A program made the position numbers and the translations under genes. A DNA stretch of 64,000 bases from positions 269,054,250-269,118,249 of the forward strand of contig OY728153.1 in the NCBI GenBank assembly GCA_963277665.1, written 5' to 3'. Position 1 is the stretch's first letter; each line of letters starts with the position of its first letter. The DNA is from Viscum album (Eukaryota > Streptophyta > Magnoliopsida > Santalales > Viscaceae). The notes under the pieces are model-generated. The model was given only the letters and a program-made list of their open reading frames with translations, searched no databases and had not been told where the DNA came from. This document shows, in pieces, positions 12,065 through 25,767 of this stretch.

Positions 12065-12550
12065 TTCTATACAATGGCATAAACTAGGTTAGTTTATGAA
12101 TCGAAATACATAACAAAAAACTTTCAAAACACTTAACATAAATTGAACTATTTATGGATATAATCCATAATCATAAAATTGTTTTCTTTGAGTAAGTATG
12201 TACTCATAAGCCCTTCATAATGGTTTGTAAAGAAAATGATAATTATCCTAAGCATATCCCTCGGGAGTGTCGCAGCCAAGAGTGCAGCAAGGCCCGTTGT
12301 CATGCACCAGTTCCCATTCGAGTCTAGCTCAAAGAAGTGTTTTCGGGTTTTACCCTTAGGTACATCTGTGCCAGAGAAGCCTCTACCTGCTCGTATCCAG
12401 ACAGAGATGTATTGCTCGGAAAACTCACAAAATCTCTATAATACCAATATTCTAGGAAGTTCTTCTATACTAATTCTCAAAGTCTATCTTCGGGTTATGT
12501 TCTCTAATCAGAGTTTATCTAAATCTAGCTTCCAAGGTTAGTACTAAACT
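12065..12550 (-). other. R3 gag leader, untranslated
   Basis: Sequence between the primer site and the gag start. It closely resembles the R2 leader (21528-22010). An open frame reading the opposite way here has no family resemblance and is taken as chance. Confidence 0.7.
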
Positions 12551-12563
12551 GCCTCTGATACCA
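12551..12563 (-). promoter_or_regulatory. R3 primer binding site (initiator-Met tRNA type)
   Basis: The minus strand reads TGGTATCAGAGGC two bases inside the 5' LTR, the standard primer site complementary to the 3' end of plant initiator-Met tRNA. It fixes the minus orientation of the element. Confidence 0.9.
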
Positions 12564-12565
12564 AC

Positions 12566-15500
12566 TGTAACGCCCCGACGCCAGTTACCCAGAGTCGGTG
12601 CATTATTGCGTAACATTGGCATGATCACAAAAGATCAAGTCTCGAAAGACCGATTATTTTAGTACCCTTGGAAACACTAGATACATTCATAAATGTTACA
12701 TTACATCATAATGTGAAAAACTAAAATAACAAAGTCTTCATAGTCTACACTCATATCTTCTTCTGACTATCCCTGTAGGTCATTCATAAAATACTTCTTC
12801 ACATCCTGGAAAATATTACAACATTGAAAGGGGTGAGCTCAGATGCTCAGTAAGGATAACAGTATTTCGGAAGCTTTCATAAATAAACATTAACATTTAT
12901 GGCAATGTATAACTAAAACAAAAGCCTTTTTAAACTTGAACTTCAGCATAATATGGCAAAAAATAAAATTAAATAATGTCATTTATTTACTCACATGGAT
13001 ATTCTATTAGTCGAATAATCCCATGCAATATCAATAACCACTTTCATAATGATGGAATGCATAATGTCAGACTATCATAACCACGTAGCCAAGGCCTCGT
13101 GCCAAGACTACAAATAAGATTTTGTCAAGGCCTTGTGCCAAGACACTAGTTTGTCTAATGAGACCTACCGATGCATTGAGAAGCTATAGCGGGCTCCACC
13201 CGTCACTTATTATGTCCAATGCATTCCTCATATGAATATGTTTAAACATATCATAAACCATAACATAATCGTATCACATAAAACATGCATAAAGGCAACA
13301 TAACATTTCCACATTTCAATCACAAGATATCAATACGACACATTGATATAATAAAAACATTATCAAAACCATTTTCAATACCAAAATAAAAGAAAATTAA
13401 AACTTGGTATTTATTTTTCATTTTAAAAAAATTTATGGCTTATAGAGGAAGCTGAAACCCAAATAATGGCCATGGCGGCAGAGAAGTCGTTGTCGCCACA
13501 TATGTACGACAAGAAAAACATTCCTTTTTTCGTTTAGTAAAACTCTTCTTATAAAAAGATTCCTTTTGAATAAATGTAAAAGTCAAAGGGGTTTATACAC
13601 TGTATAAAAGAAATTTGTGTATAAAACAAAATATGCCTCAATGAATGGAGATTGAGACGAAGTCCCTTAAAAAGTTCATTTTTAAATAAAATATATCTAT
13701 TATGTGTATTCACTATATGTACACATAAATAGAGTACAAATTCAAGATAGGAGATAATAATATATTGACATAATTTGAAAGTAGGAGATTAACCCAAAGA
13801 ATGGAAATTGGGTTAAGAAGTTCCCTTACCTTGTGCCCGACTTGACTCGACCACCCTTTAACCTCCTGAATAATAAACTATAGTTAATTTCTATTTTCTT
13901 AAGAACCTTTTTCATGTTCATTATTCCTTTTATATCACTTATTACCATGTTATGAACATTATGTAATTATTTAAGTTAATAACGGTCATTTTGTCGATCT
14001 TTGGTACTTGAGTCAAAAATAAACTTCTTATAATTACAAGTTGTTCAGGTGGTGAAATATCCATTATATCCAGAATTATATTCATGTTATAGATATCATA
14101 TATATAATATATATCCAGTATATAGATGAATTTATAATATTACATAACATTTAGAGGTAAGAAATGAAATGCACCTTTCATGGAGACGGTAAGCCGTATG
14201 TACACATGAACACTACTTTCATTTCTATTTCATATTTAATGGAATGAAATTATAATTATATAAAGGTATACTATAATTCCATTATAATATAATGTATAAT
14301 ACCATTTACTCCATCCTTTATACATCCTACATATGGTATTAACGATTCCAATCACTTTGAGGGGGCGGTAGTCCGCACTTCCTAAAATGAAATTATCGCG
14401 TTTACCCATAATGGAAATCGTAAAGGTATGCCATAAATGAAAAATACAGAAGAATAAGGAAAACATAAACATAATATATATCATATATAAAATATATTCT
14501 CATCATAATGGCCACCTTTGAAGGTGTTATATGAGTGTTGAACAATCATCGTTTCGTGAGGCAGAAATTCTCCATCCACAGAAACAATATGTTCTTTAAC
14601 CATTAGATGTAGGTGTGTGTAAGTGTAGATCTAATAATTCTTATAAAAACATCCTAGTATATTAAGGATACTGGTGTTGTTACAAAAGAAATGAATAAAA
14701 ATAGTTTAGGGGGTTTGAGAAGCAAAATAAAATAAAATAACATAAGAGAAGACATTACCTTAAAATCGGGTAACTCTTTTTGATTTGAGCCAAAGGATTC
14801 CTTGGGAGAGTTCTGCCCAATGTGAGGCTTCTAGGAGTAAGAGAGGGAAGTTGGGAGAGTATTTGAGAAGAGGTTGGCCGAACCAAATGGCTTTTAAGGT
14901 TTGAGTAATGTGGTAGTGGTGGGGGACTTTTATAAGTGGAGAGGAGGGGCACTCTTGGAATGTAATGAAATGTTACTTTATTATACAATGCTTTTCAGAT
15001 TCTAATGGTCCCACCCTTATATAATTCGAGGATGAGGTGATAAGGGTTCGAAATATTCTCATCCAATAGGATTTGGTCAAGTGTAATGCTTAGATTTTAC
15101 ATTATCTTTCCATTTTATTAAAATAGTTAATTAATGAGGTAATCGTTGCATCATCATGGTGTCATAAATAATTTAATTTATTTAATGTCTAAAAATTATT
15201 AAAAAATATCATTATGTAGGAACTATTTTTATATTTCTAATGAATATTTATAGTAAAAAATATGACTTTTATATCCACATTTAAAAATTGTTTTAATAAA
15301 ACGACTCATGTTCGTGACATTTTTATTTTAACATTAAATAAAAGGTTTTTAATGTCATTTTCCTACCAAAGTGGCTCCATGGGGTCCCCAAGTTGACCCA
15401 AGTATTTTCTTGGTCGACCATGACTCATCCAATAGGTGTAGGACAAGTGTAAAGGTCATTTCATATTTTTATAATACCATTTTTACATTAAATTTCACTA

Positions 15501-16294
15501 ATTACCTTTAATCGCGATTAATTAAACTTAAAAGTTACTATTCACTAAAAAAATTATTTTAATCCCATTGAACCACATTTTACTTTCTAATGACAACCAT
15601 GTATGTCGGATTTTTGAAAATCAAATCACAGAAGTGGTAATGTTTCATTTAAATGAAAAATCAGTTTTTTAACTACCACTTAGTGGTCGCACTATTCATC
15701 AAAAATTGAAGTTTTTCAGAACAATGCCAAAATTTCAACCTAATCTATAATTGATATTCCAAATTCAAAAATGATTACTATTTTATTAAATTACAAACAT
15801 ATAAGTTTCATTGATTAATTTTATAATTAATTCCCGCTGTCACAACAAATAGCGTGTTTTTAAGAAACAATATATATCAAAAGATTGACAATTGTTTATG
15901 TCCAATTTCAAAGTGAAATTAATTCTAATGAACACCATTGGATAAAATGATAAAAATATATTCTAATGATACTTTAAAACCACTCAATAGTATAATTTAT
16001 CACTATAAATTATTCTTATTAAAAAAGTTGTTTTAAGTATTTTTCGCTATTCATAAAAATTTGGAAGTTCTCAGAAAATTACAAAAAATTCAACATAGAC
16101 TAATTTCGACATTCCGAATCCAAAAATGAAGTCCATTTTGAAATATAATATATATATAATTTCAAAAATTGGGTATTACTATTCATACTGGCTATTTTGA
16201 TTAGTCGCAGTGTGTTAGAATCTCGAACTTGCGTACAATGCAAGCAATTGCATTATTGAAAGAGAAGTGTATCGTGGAAGCTCGGGGTGTTACA
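12566..16294 (-). mobile_element. R3 5' LTR
   Basis: Right LTR, adjoining the primer site, so 5' in minus orientation. It holds the TATA box at 14928-14934, the hairpin module at about 14164-14224 and all landmarks of the left copy. It ends GGTGTTACA directly before the CCAAA duplication. Confidence 0.93.
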
Positions 16295-16299
16295 CCAAA

Positions 16300-17022
16300 T
16301 GGGATCATATTTTATTACTAAGGTTGTTTTTTGTCAAATTATACTTATAAAATAGAATTATAACATGTGTTAGGGTAATTATGATATCATTTTTACCCTT
16401 AATTGCCCAATTGAATTTTAACTGTGGTAAATAAAAGTCAAAAGTTACTATTCACAAAAAATTATTTTCATATTATTGAACCATATTTTACTTACTAATA
16501 GTAACCAAGTCTCTCGTATTTTTTAAATTAAACTCACAGAAGTGGTAAAATTATGTTTTATGCAAATTTTCAAATGCTCCTATGAGGTGGGTAAAACACA
16601 GTAAAAAGTTCAATAAAATTTTTATATATCTAAACTTATTATAAAATGACTCCAATGAATTACATTTAACTTATATAGGTATTAGGTATCTATTTTGACC
16701 TAAAAAAATTTAAATAAAATAAATAATTATTTAAATAAAAAATCCGGTTTTAACCAATAACGCAGTGTTTTTTACTATTCATCAAAAATTGAAAGTGTTC
16801 AGAAAAATACCAAAAATTCACCCTAAGATAATTTCAAAATTCATAATTCAAAAATGAAGTCCATTTCGAAAAATAAAATTTATAAAATTTTAAAAAGTTG
16901 GTGTTACTATTCATAATGGATAGTTTTATTGGTCACGGTGTGTTAGAATCTCGAAGTTGCTTACAATGCATGCTATTGCGTTATTAAAAGGGAGACATTC
17001 CATGGAAGCTTGGGGTGTTACA
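16300..17022 (-). mobile_element. R2 3' LTR, proximal segment
   Basis: Resumes the R2 LTR after R3 and ends GGTGTTACA at 17022. It matches 25044-25767 of the other LTR. With 3459-6466 it rebuilds a 3731-bp LTR. Confidence 0.92.
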
Positions 17023-17067
17023 TTCTACCATACTTAGAATAATTTCATCCTTAAATTTTCTAGAATA

Positions 17068-20000
17068 TTACTGGATAAAAAGATTTTGGTGGTTCTTCAT
17101 CATAAGTTCCTTGAGTTCCCATGTTGCCACTTCCATCTTATGATTTATCGATAGATCTTTTACCAGACGAGTCATCCAGTTTTTCATCACTTGTTCTCTA
17201 GTATCAAGAATTTTGATAGTCTCTTCACAATAAGATTGAACAGGTTCCAGTTCAATTTCCTCATAGGAGAGTACATGCGTTGGTTCAGGCATGTATTTTT
17301 TCAACCGTGATATGTTGAACACATCATTAACTTTGGAGAGACTTGGAGGCATTGCCAAATGATAAGAAACAACTCCAGTTAGTTCTAGAATTTTGAAAGT
17401 TCTGATGTACCTGGGACTCAATTTACCCTTATTGTCGAAACGTATAACACCCTTCCAGGCATATACCTTCAAGAAAACATGGTCTTCTACCTAAAATTTT
17501 GAATCCTTCCTTTGGTTATCGGCATAACTCTTTTGCCTACTTTGGGATGCTTTGATGTGGGTTTGGATAATCTTCACTTTTTCCATTGTTTCCTCAACAT
17601 GTCCTGGGCCTACGATTTTTCTTTCACCAACATCATCCTAACAAGTTGGTGTGTGACATCTCTTTACATATAACACTTCATATGCTGTCATCTCAATACT
17701 TGAAAGGAAACTATTGTTATTGGAATATTCTACCAGAGGTAAATATTTATCCCGCATACCTTGAAATTCAAGTGAGAACGAACTCAACATGTATTTTAAT
17801 GCTTGAATAGTCCATTCTGATTGTCCATCAGTTTGAGGCTGGTAGGCAGTGCTCAAATGATTCAGTATCTAGAGCCATCTGAAGACTTTTCCATAATCTT
17901 GATGTAAAACAGGGATCACAATCAAAAACAATTGATAGGGGTACACCATGGAGTCTTAAAACTTCATTAATATATAGTCTTTTCAGACGTTCAAGTGGTA
18001 AATATTCTCTTATAGCAAGAAAATGTACTGACTTGGTAGAAAGATCAATAATGACCCATATTGCATCATTCCTTCTAGGAGTCTTTGGTAGCCCCATGAC
18101 AAAGTTAATCATAATATTATCCTATTTCCACTCAGGTATGGGAAGAAGTTCTATGACTCCTCCTGGATGTTTCCTTCCAGCTTTCACTTGTTGACAAACC
18201 ATACATCTTGACACAAAATCAGCAATCACCCGCTTCATGTTGTCCCACCAAAAATGTTCCTTCAAATCTCTATACATCTTGGTTCTCCCATGGTGTATAG
18301 AGAAATTGGAGCTATGAGAATCATCCAACAATTCCCTTTTTAGATCAAGTATATCGGGAACACAAATTATCTTCCAAAATTTCAAAATTCCATCTTCATA
18401 TATGAAGTCCCTCAATCTCCCATCATTCACAGGTTTAATCTTATTTTAGAACTCCTCATCACCTGTATGAGAACTATTTATCCTTTATAGTAAGGACGGT
18501 TTGGAAACCATTTGAAAATTTATTTATCTTTCACCTTCCATGATTATTCCCATATACATCTTTACTAGATCCATCAAAATTGGATCCCTTTCAACTCTTA
18601 TCTTGTTCAAAACTCCATGATCCGTTTGGATCAAAGCATCTGGCACCTTATTTTCCTTCCCCCAGTGGTAGTGTATTGTGAAATCATAATCCTAGAGTAG
18701 TTAAATCCATCTCCTTTGCCTCATGTTGAGTTATTTTTGTGAGAAAATATACTTCAAACTCTTTTGATCCGTATAAATCTCACATTTTTCACCATAGAGG
18801 TAGTGTCTCTATATTTTCAGCTCAAAGAATACTGCTGCTAACTTAATATTATGGGTGGGATACTTTTTCTCATAAATTTTTAGCTGCCGTGATGCATAGG
18901 AAATAACTTTATCATTCTACATAAGGGCACTACCAAGTCCTCTCTTTGAAGCATCACTACAAATAACAAACCCATCATTCCCTGATGGTAGAGTCAAGAT
19001 AACTGCATTGACTAATATACTCTTCAGTTCTTTAAAACATTCTTCATACTCTTTTTTCCAAAAAAAATTAACCCCTTTACGTGTGATCTTGGTTAATGGG
19101 TTGGACAACCAGGAAAAATTCTAGACAAAACATCGATAATAGCCTGCTAAACCAATAAAACTTCATACCTCAGTTATACTTGTCGGTACTGGCCATTCTT
19201 GGATTGCCTTGGTCTTTGAAGGATCAACAGATATTCCATCCTTAGAGACAATATGTAAGAAAAAAATCTCCAAAATCCAGAATTCACACTTTCTAAACTT
19301 CCCATATAATTCATTTCTTCTAAGAGTCTTTAGAATATTGCACAAGTGATTTCCATGATCTTCATAGTTTTTTTAATATACCATGATATCATCAATAAAT
19401 ACCACTACAAAGTTATCAAGATATTCCTTGAAATCTCTATTCATTAGATCCATGAAGATATAGGGTGCATTAGTCAATCCAAAAGGCATTACTGTAAACA
19501 CGTAATGCCCGTACCTGGTTCGTAATGCTATTTTCAGAATGTCTTCCTTATTCACACACAACTGATGATATCCAGATCGAAGGTAAATCTTTGAAAAATA
19601 TTGAGCTCCATAAATTTTGTCAAATAAATCATCAATGTGAGGTAGGGGATAATTGTTCTTTATTATTATAGAATAGATCTCTCTGTAGTCAATGCACAAC
19701 CTCATAGATCTTTCTTTCTTCTTAACAAAAAGGACAGGGGCTCCCTATGGAGAAACACTAGGGAAATAAATCCCTTATTACTCAATTCCTCTAGTTTTTT
19801 CTTGAGTTACACTAATTCCACAGTTACCATTATATAAGGGGTATTTGATATGGGCCTTGAACCAATAATTAAATCAATGGAAAACTCAATTTCTCATTCT
19901 GGAGGATGTCCAGGTAAATCCTTTAGAAACACGTCAACATATTCTTGCAAAATAGGTATGCACTCTATTCGAACATTCATTTCCTCACCCATAGTTATTT

Positions 20001-20400
20001 CATTCTCTTCCTCTCCAATAATTTAATTTAGTAGAGCTACTGGGGGTGGATATAGATAAGAATCAGGTGGTGAAATTTCTTCTCTAAAGATATTACACTC
20101 CTTATCATCATCGAAAATCGTAACCTCCTTCTTCTTAAAATAAATTTTCGCATCACGGTCTGAAAGCCAATCCATTATGAGGATTATATAAAATTCAATC
20201 ATGGATATAATGATGAGATCAGCAGATAAAGAAAATTTATATGACCTAATGGGAACTGATTAACAAAACTATGTTGCAATGATACTTCCCTTAGGTGTTT
20301 TGACTGAAAAACTCCCTTGTTAAGTCAAATTGAAAATATTTAATTTTCTTAGAAAACTGGGAAGATATGAAACAATGTGATGATATAGAATCAAATAAAG
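17068..20400 (-). pseudogene. R2 pol (PR-RT-RH-IN-chromodomain), degenerate
   Basis: Reading from 20400 downward: protease with LFDSISSHCF near 20370, where DSG is usual; RT with RLCIDYREI (19705) and FIDD near 19385; RT connection (19345-19163); RNase H (19108 to about 18480, with the ICSDAS motif); H2C2 zinc region ending CMVCQQVKAG (18430-18170); integrase core (about 18112-17640) with INFVMGLP where MDFVVGLP is usual, DCDPCF and SEWTIQ; and a chromodomain-like C-terminus (17472-17068, with NDVFNISRLKKYMPEPTH). Loss of the protease Gly and the first integrase Asp, plus multiple stops and frameshifts, makes it inactive. Confidence 0.93.
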
Positions 20401-21527
20401 AATTGGATAAACTTGAGGAAACCATCAAATTACCTTCCACCATGTCTTTCAGAGATTCAACCTCAGGAGTAGTGATCGCATAAGCTTGTTCTTTCTCCCT
20501 TGGCCTTTTCTGAGGTAAGTTCCCTTGGTGCTTAAGACATTCATTTGAATAATTCCCCTTTTCTCTAAAATTGTAACATTCAACATTGACAGTCTCTTTC
20601 TTCCCCTTGAAATCATGGGCATGGTGGCCTTTTTCACCACAGTTGTAATAGACTCTCATTCCCTTCAAGAAATTACTGGGGTGTTTCTTCCCACATTTAC
20701 AATAGGATGGATATTCAACTTTTCCCATCTTCCCCTTATTTCCATTTCCATAGTGTTCAATAGATCTCTTCTTCTCTTTCTTAGCTTTGAAGTCATAAGA
20801 CATAAGGAATTCCTTTTCTATCTTGATAGAGCATGAGACAATATCTTTGTACGATGAGAAGGATTATGAGAATAAATTCCCGACAGAGAAATGGTATTAA
20901 CCCATCAAAGAATCGAGCAATCTTACTCCTTGGGTTACGTATATAATATTTTGCATGCCTTTCTAACCTTGTAAAGTTAGCCTCATTTTTTTTTACATTC
21001 TCACCCTCCTTTTTCCTCAGACTCAGAAATTGTCTTTCCATATCTGCTCGATGGTCATGAGGAAAGTAGTTTTCTAAGAAAATATCTTTAAACTCCCTCC
21101 ATTCCATATCTGATAATTATTTATTTTCCTTTTTGTTTTTGATTAATGTCCACCGTTGTTCTACATCTCTCGGGAGGGGATAAACTTCCATGAAAACCTT
21201 TTCCCTTTCACTACTCCCCAAAGCATGAAATATTTTCTCTAAGGAGTTTATCAACTTCTCAGTTACTAATGGATTTTCACTTCCATTTAATGTTGGTGGT
21301 TGTTCCCTCAAGAATTGTTCTAACATTGGTCCTCTACGTTGTGGATCAGGGTGCTCCATACAGATAAGGTTATTATCCATAACCTGATTGAGTTTTCCCA
21401 GTATGGTGATAAGCTGATCAGCACCATTTGCATCACCAGCTCAACTATAATTATCTTGAGTAGGAGGTAAATCCCTACATGGATTACATGGGTTGATACG
21501 GTTTTCATTCCTTTTACTATGCGTCAT
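20401..21527 (-). pseudogene. R2 gag, degenerate
   Basis: Starts MTHSKRNENR at 21527, with a stop at about codon 29. The retrotransposon gag (capsid) domain follows: EKLINSLEKIFHALG at about 21250 and EWREFKDIFLENYFP at 21100, interrupted by a frameshift. Then come damaged zinc knuckles (20700-20540), where second-ligand changes such as HDF for HDC are visible. It would have formed the particle shell and bound genomic RNA. It is now broken. Confidence 0.9.
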
Positions 21528-22026
21528 TTCTAAACAATGTCATACACTATATTATTTTACGAATCACAATGCATAATTCCATACTTGTAAAAAAGTTAAC
21601 AAAAATTGAACAGTTTATGGATATAATCCATAATCATAAAAAAAATCTTTGAGGAAGTATATACTCATAAACCCTTCATAATGGTTTGTAAATAAAATGA
21701 TAATTATCCTAATCATATCCCCCAGGAGTTTCATAACCATGAGTGCAACAAGTCCTGTTGTCGTGTACCAGTTCCTGCTCGAGTCTAGCTCAAAGTGGTG
21801 TTTTTAGGTTTTAGCCCTAGGTACATCTGTGCCAAAGCCGCCTCTACCTGCTTGTATCTAGACAGGGATGTATTTCTTTGAAAACTCAAATAATCTATAC
21901 AATACCAAAATATTAAGAATTTGGTCTATACTAATCCTCAAAGTGTATCTTATGGTAATTCTCTCTAATCAGAGTTTTTATAAATCTAGCATCCAAGGTT
22001 TGTACTAAACTTCCTATGATACAAAT
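21528..22026 (-). promoter_or_regulatory. R2 leader and decayed primer binding site
   Basis: Untranslated leader between LTR and gag. On the minus strand the site at about 22012-22024 reads TTGTATCATAGG, a decayed form of the TTGGTATCAGAGG primer site in R3. Confidence 0.75.
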
Positions 22027-25000
22027 TGTAATTCCCAGAACCTAGTTACCCAGAGTTGGTGCATTATTACATAACATTTTCATGATCACAAGGGATCACA
22101 TCCTGAAATACTGATCAGTTTAGTAGCCTTAGGAGTACTAGATACATTCATAAGTTTTACATTACATCATGAAATAAAAACATCAATAACATTTTGTCCC
22201 ATTTTTAACACACATATATCCTTAGCCGATCCCTACAAGTTAACCATAAAAAACTTCTTCACATATGGTGAAAAATAAAACATAGAAAGGGGTGGTCTCA
22301 GATGCTTAGTAAAGATAACAATATAGCAGAAACTTTCATAAATAAGTATAAACATTTGAGGCAATGTATTGGGCTAAAACAAAACCCTTTTAAACTTAAA
22401 CTTTAGAATAATATGGAAAAGATAAAATCAAATAATTCCATTTACTTATTCACATGGATATTCTAATAGTTGAATAATCACATGCAATATTAATAGCCAC
22501 TTTAATAATGATGGAATGCATAATTCTAGACTTCATAACCACATAGTCAAGGCTTTGTGCCAAGACTACAAATAAGATTTTGTCAAGGCCTTATTCCAAG
22601 ACACTAGTTTGTATCATGAGACCTACCGATACATTGAGGATATATAGTGGGCTCCACATGTCACTTACTAAGTCCAATGCATTCCTCATATGAAAAGGTT
22701 TAAACATAACATAAACATTCGTATTAAAACTAGCATTTGAAACCCCAATACTTTATCCATAAACCCTGAATGGTGTAAAAATAACACATCAATAGTCAAA
22801 CATATCACAAAACCTTAAATACAATATGGATGTCTTGTTTCATTATAAATAAACTTCAAACAAGCTTAAATCCATCAAAGGATGTTGACATAGATGAAAT
22901 CAGAACTTTTTTAGAGAAATATCTCTTTTTATTTTAAAATACTTTAAAAGTAATATAATTATAAAAGAAAACATTTATTTTTAAAATATTTTTATAAGCA
23001 TGTATGGAAAGCTTTGACGATGTTATAATGGAGGAAAATAGTCGCACATGCTGTATAAGTTAAAAAAAATACATTCTTACCTTTATTTTGTTGAAAAGGT
23101 CATAAATTACCTTGTTGGAAAAATGACAGAAAGATTCCTTTCAAAACATATATAGTCAAATGAGGGTATAAATGACTTTAAAAAGTATTCTAGTAAATAG
23201 TAAAAATGTTTTGAATGGCATTTTTAAGAAAACATGGATGTGGATGATAAAGGGGTCCCAGTAGATACAAACGTAAAAACCACCTTTGATAATAAAGAGA
23301 TTGTGAAATTAACCCTTACCCTGTACTTTTCCTTGGTCAAGGATATTCTAAAATCCTTTATAATGGTTAAATAATTGTTATTAAATTATATAAGAACTAT
23401 ATTCATAAATATTATATCATATATGACCCTCTAATATTGCTTTGTTAATAATATTTCAGTAGTATCATCGTTTTGGGTGTTAACTGATTCGGTTTCCTTT
23501 ATATGCATGGTTAGTTAAGCCATGTCTGTTATAGATAGGATGTATTTGATTAATATAAAGAATTAAATTGTGTTCATAAATATTATTTTTAATCATAAAA
23601 TTAAAATTATTCTTGAATGATTACGATGGGGAATGAATCTCATCGTATTCATGGAGATTTTAATCCGTACGTACACACGAGCAATAATTTATTTATATTG
23701 ATGGGGGAATCATATGTAATTGGATGGTATATCATATATAAAAAATTATTAACATGTTATATTTATTATTTACATCAGTTATGTTCATTATTATACCCAT
23801 CCAAAATAATGAAGTGTTTGAATGACAAACTACACCACGACGTGGAGACCGTAAGCCTTACGTACCCACGTATGGTGACTTTGTCATTTATAGGATGGAT
23901 AGAATAAAGAATATGGTTATAACATATTTATAATAACATCATAGTATATATAATATACTTGATTTATTATTTTATAATTGAAACAACAAAGAAAGAGGAA
24001 GTTGAAGAAGAAAAGAACTTGAAAGAGGTGATGAAATATTTACCTCTTCTTCGGGTTCTTCCTTTTGATTTGATTAAAAGGGATCCTTAGGTTGTATTTA
24101 TGTACAAAGGAAGGCCTCTAGGATTAAAGTAGGAAAGTTGTTAGAATTTTTTGGTAGGTTTTGGACAAGTCAAATGGCTTTGGAGGTGTGAAATTAATAG
24201 AAGGGGAAGTACCCATTTATAAGAGAGGTGACGGTCACTTTAGAAAAAGCTTGAAATATTATTTTATAATAAAATAATTTTCGGTTTTGAATGGCTCCAA
24301 AAATGATTTCTAAAAATACTAAGGTGAGGAGGGGTCGAAAATATCTCAATAAATAGGTTTGAGATAGGTTTTGGTCATGATATTATCCTTATCATTTAGA
24401 TTTAACTCTTAGTTAAATAGTTTGACATTTACCATATCTCTTTGTATTTTTATATTATATGGTTAATAAACATACTATAAACTTCCAAGATGACCCCTAG
24501 TGGTTCATTATTAATATATATAACCTTATCTAACTCCTTTAGCTAAGACTTAGAGTTTTAGGAATATTATTTCAATTAATAATATAGTATTTGTTTTAAA
24601 ATCTAAATTATGTCAATTTTGACACTATTTAGTATTTGGTTTTTGTGAAAATTATAACAGCATGATTACTTCGAAAAAAATTATTTAATAAATCTTAACA
24701 TGTCATATTTAACTAGAAAATTAGTTGAATTCATCAAAAGTTTCAAATTACATTTATTTAGATATTTATAATATCTATTATTTTAATCTTTCATTAATAA
24801 GGTAATTAATGCATCATCATTGTGTCATAAATAAATTAAATTTTTTAATGTCTAAAAATTATAAATAAAATATGAAGATGTAGGAAATTTTTTTTATTTC
24901 TAATGAATATTTATATTTGAATTTATATTGTGTGTAACCCTATATTAAAAATGGTTTAGTTATTAAACTTTGTATTTAACTCTTTTAACTATTCTTTAAA

Positions 25001-25767
25001 TAAAATAATAATAAATGTCCTAATCTAATCCAACTGAACCAAATGGGGTCATATTTTATTACTAAGGTTTTTTTTGGTCTAATTATATGTATTAAATATA
25101 ATTAATACCTGTTTTAGGGTAATTATGATATTATCTTTACCATTAATTACCCTATTTACTTTTAACTCTAGTAAATAAAAGTCAAAAGTTACCATTCACC
25201 AAAAATTCTTTTCATCTTATTGAACCACATTATACTTATTGATATTAACCATGTCTCTCAGATTTTTGAAATTCAAATCACAGATGCAGTAAAATTATGT
25301 TTTATGCAAATTTACAAATGCTCCTAAGAGGTGGGTAAAAGACAGTAAAAAGTTCAATAAAATTTTTATATATCTAATCTTATTATAAAATGAATCTAAT
25401 GAATTAAATTGAACTTATATAGGTATTATGTGTCTATTTTTACCTAAAATAAATTTAAATAGATTAAATAATTATTTAAATAAAAAATTTGGTTTTAACT
25501 AATAACACAGTGTTTTTCAATATTCATAAAAAATTGAAAGTTTTCAGAAAAATACCAAAAATTCACCCTAAGCTAATTTTAATATTCTAAATTCAAAAAT
25601 GAAGTCCCTTTTGAAAAATAAAATTTATAAAATTTTAAAAAGTTGGTATTATTATTCATAACGGCTAATTTGATTGGTCGTGGTGTGTTAGAATCTCGAA
25701 GTTGTGTACAATGCAAGATATTGAATTATTCAAAGGGAAATGTAATGTGGAATCTTGGGGTGTTAAA
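22027..25767 (-). mobile_element. R2 5' LTR
   Basis: Uninterrupted LTR of 3741 bp starting TGTAATTCCC. It preserves the empty R3 target (25039-25043), both hairpin modules (about 23624-23690 and 23799-23905) and the LTR landmarks of the split 3' copy. The final CA has become AA. Confidence 0.92.

Larger units (their letters stand above)
6467..16294 (-). mobile_element. R3, LARD-like non-autonomous gypsy derivative nested in the R2 LTR
   Basis: A complete 9.83-kb insertion starting TGTAACGCCCC and ending GGTGTTACA, flanked by CCAAA at 6462-6466 and 16295-16299. The uninterrupted target is present in the other R2 LTR at 25039-25043, which proves the insertion point. The LTRs are 6467-10197 (3731 bp) and 12566-16294 (3729 bp); about 14 of the first 215 bases differ. 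The internal region is only 2368 bp (10198-12565). It contains a primer site and a deleted gag, and no protease, RT, RNase H or integrase was found. It must have moved using proteins from a related full-length element. Confidence 0.95.
3459..25767 (-). mobile_element. R2, nearly full-length Ty3/gypsy element with nested R3
   Basis: Element on the minus strand. Its 3' LTR (3459-17022) is split by R3; the internal region is 17023-22026 and the 5' LTR 22027-25767. Without R3 the left LTR is about 3731 bp, against 3741 bp on the right. The left end reads TGTAATGCCC. The right end reads TGTTAAA where TGTTACA is expected. Flanks at 3454-3458 (ATTTT) and 25768-25772 (ATTGG) agree at only three of five bases, so the target duplication is decayed or the boundary is slightly off. 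About 11 of the first 63 LTR bases differ between the copies, which makes this an old insertion. Confidence 0.9.

Noticed and set aside
12236..12541. 101-codon plus-strand frame in the R3 leader
   Set aside because: Antisense to the leader, next to the primer site, with no recognisable domain. The equivalent R2 region has no matching frame.
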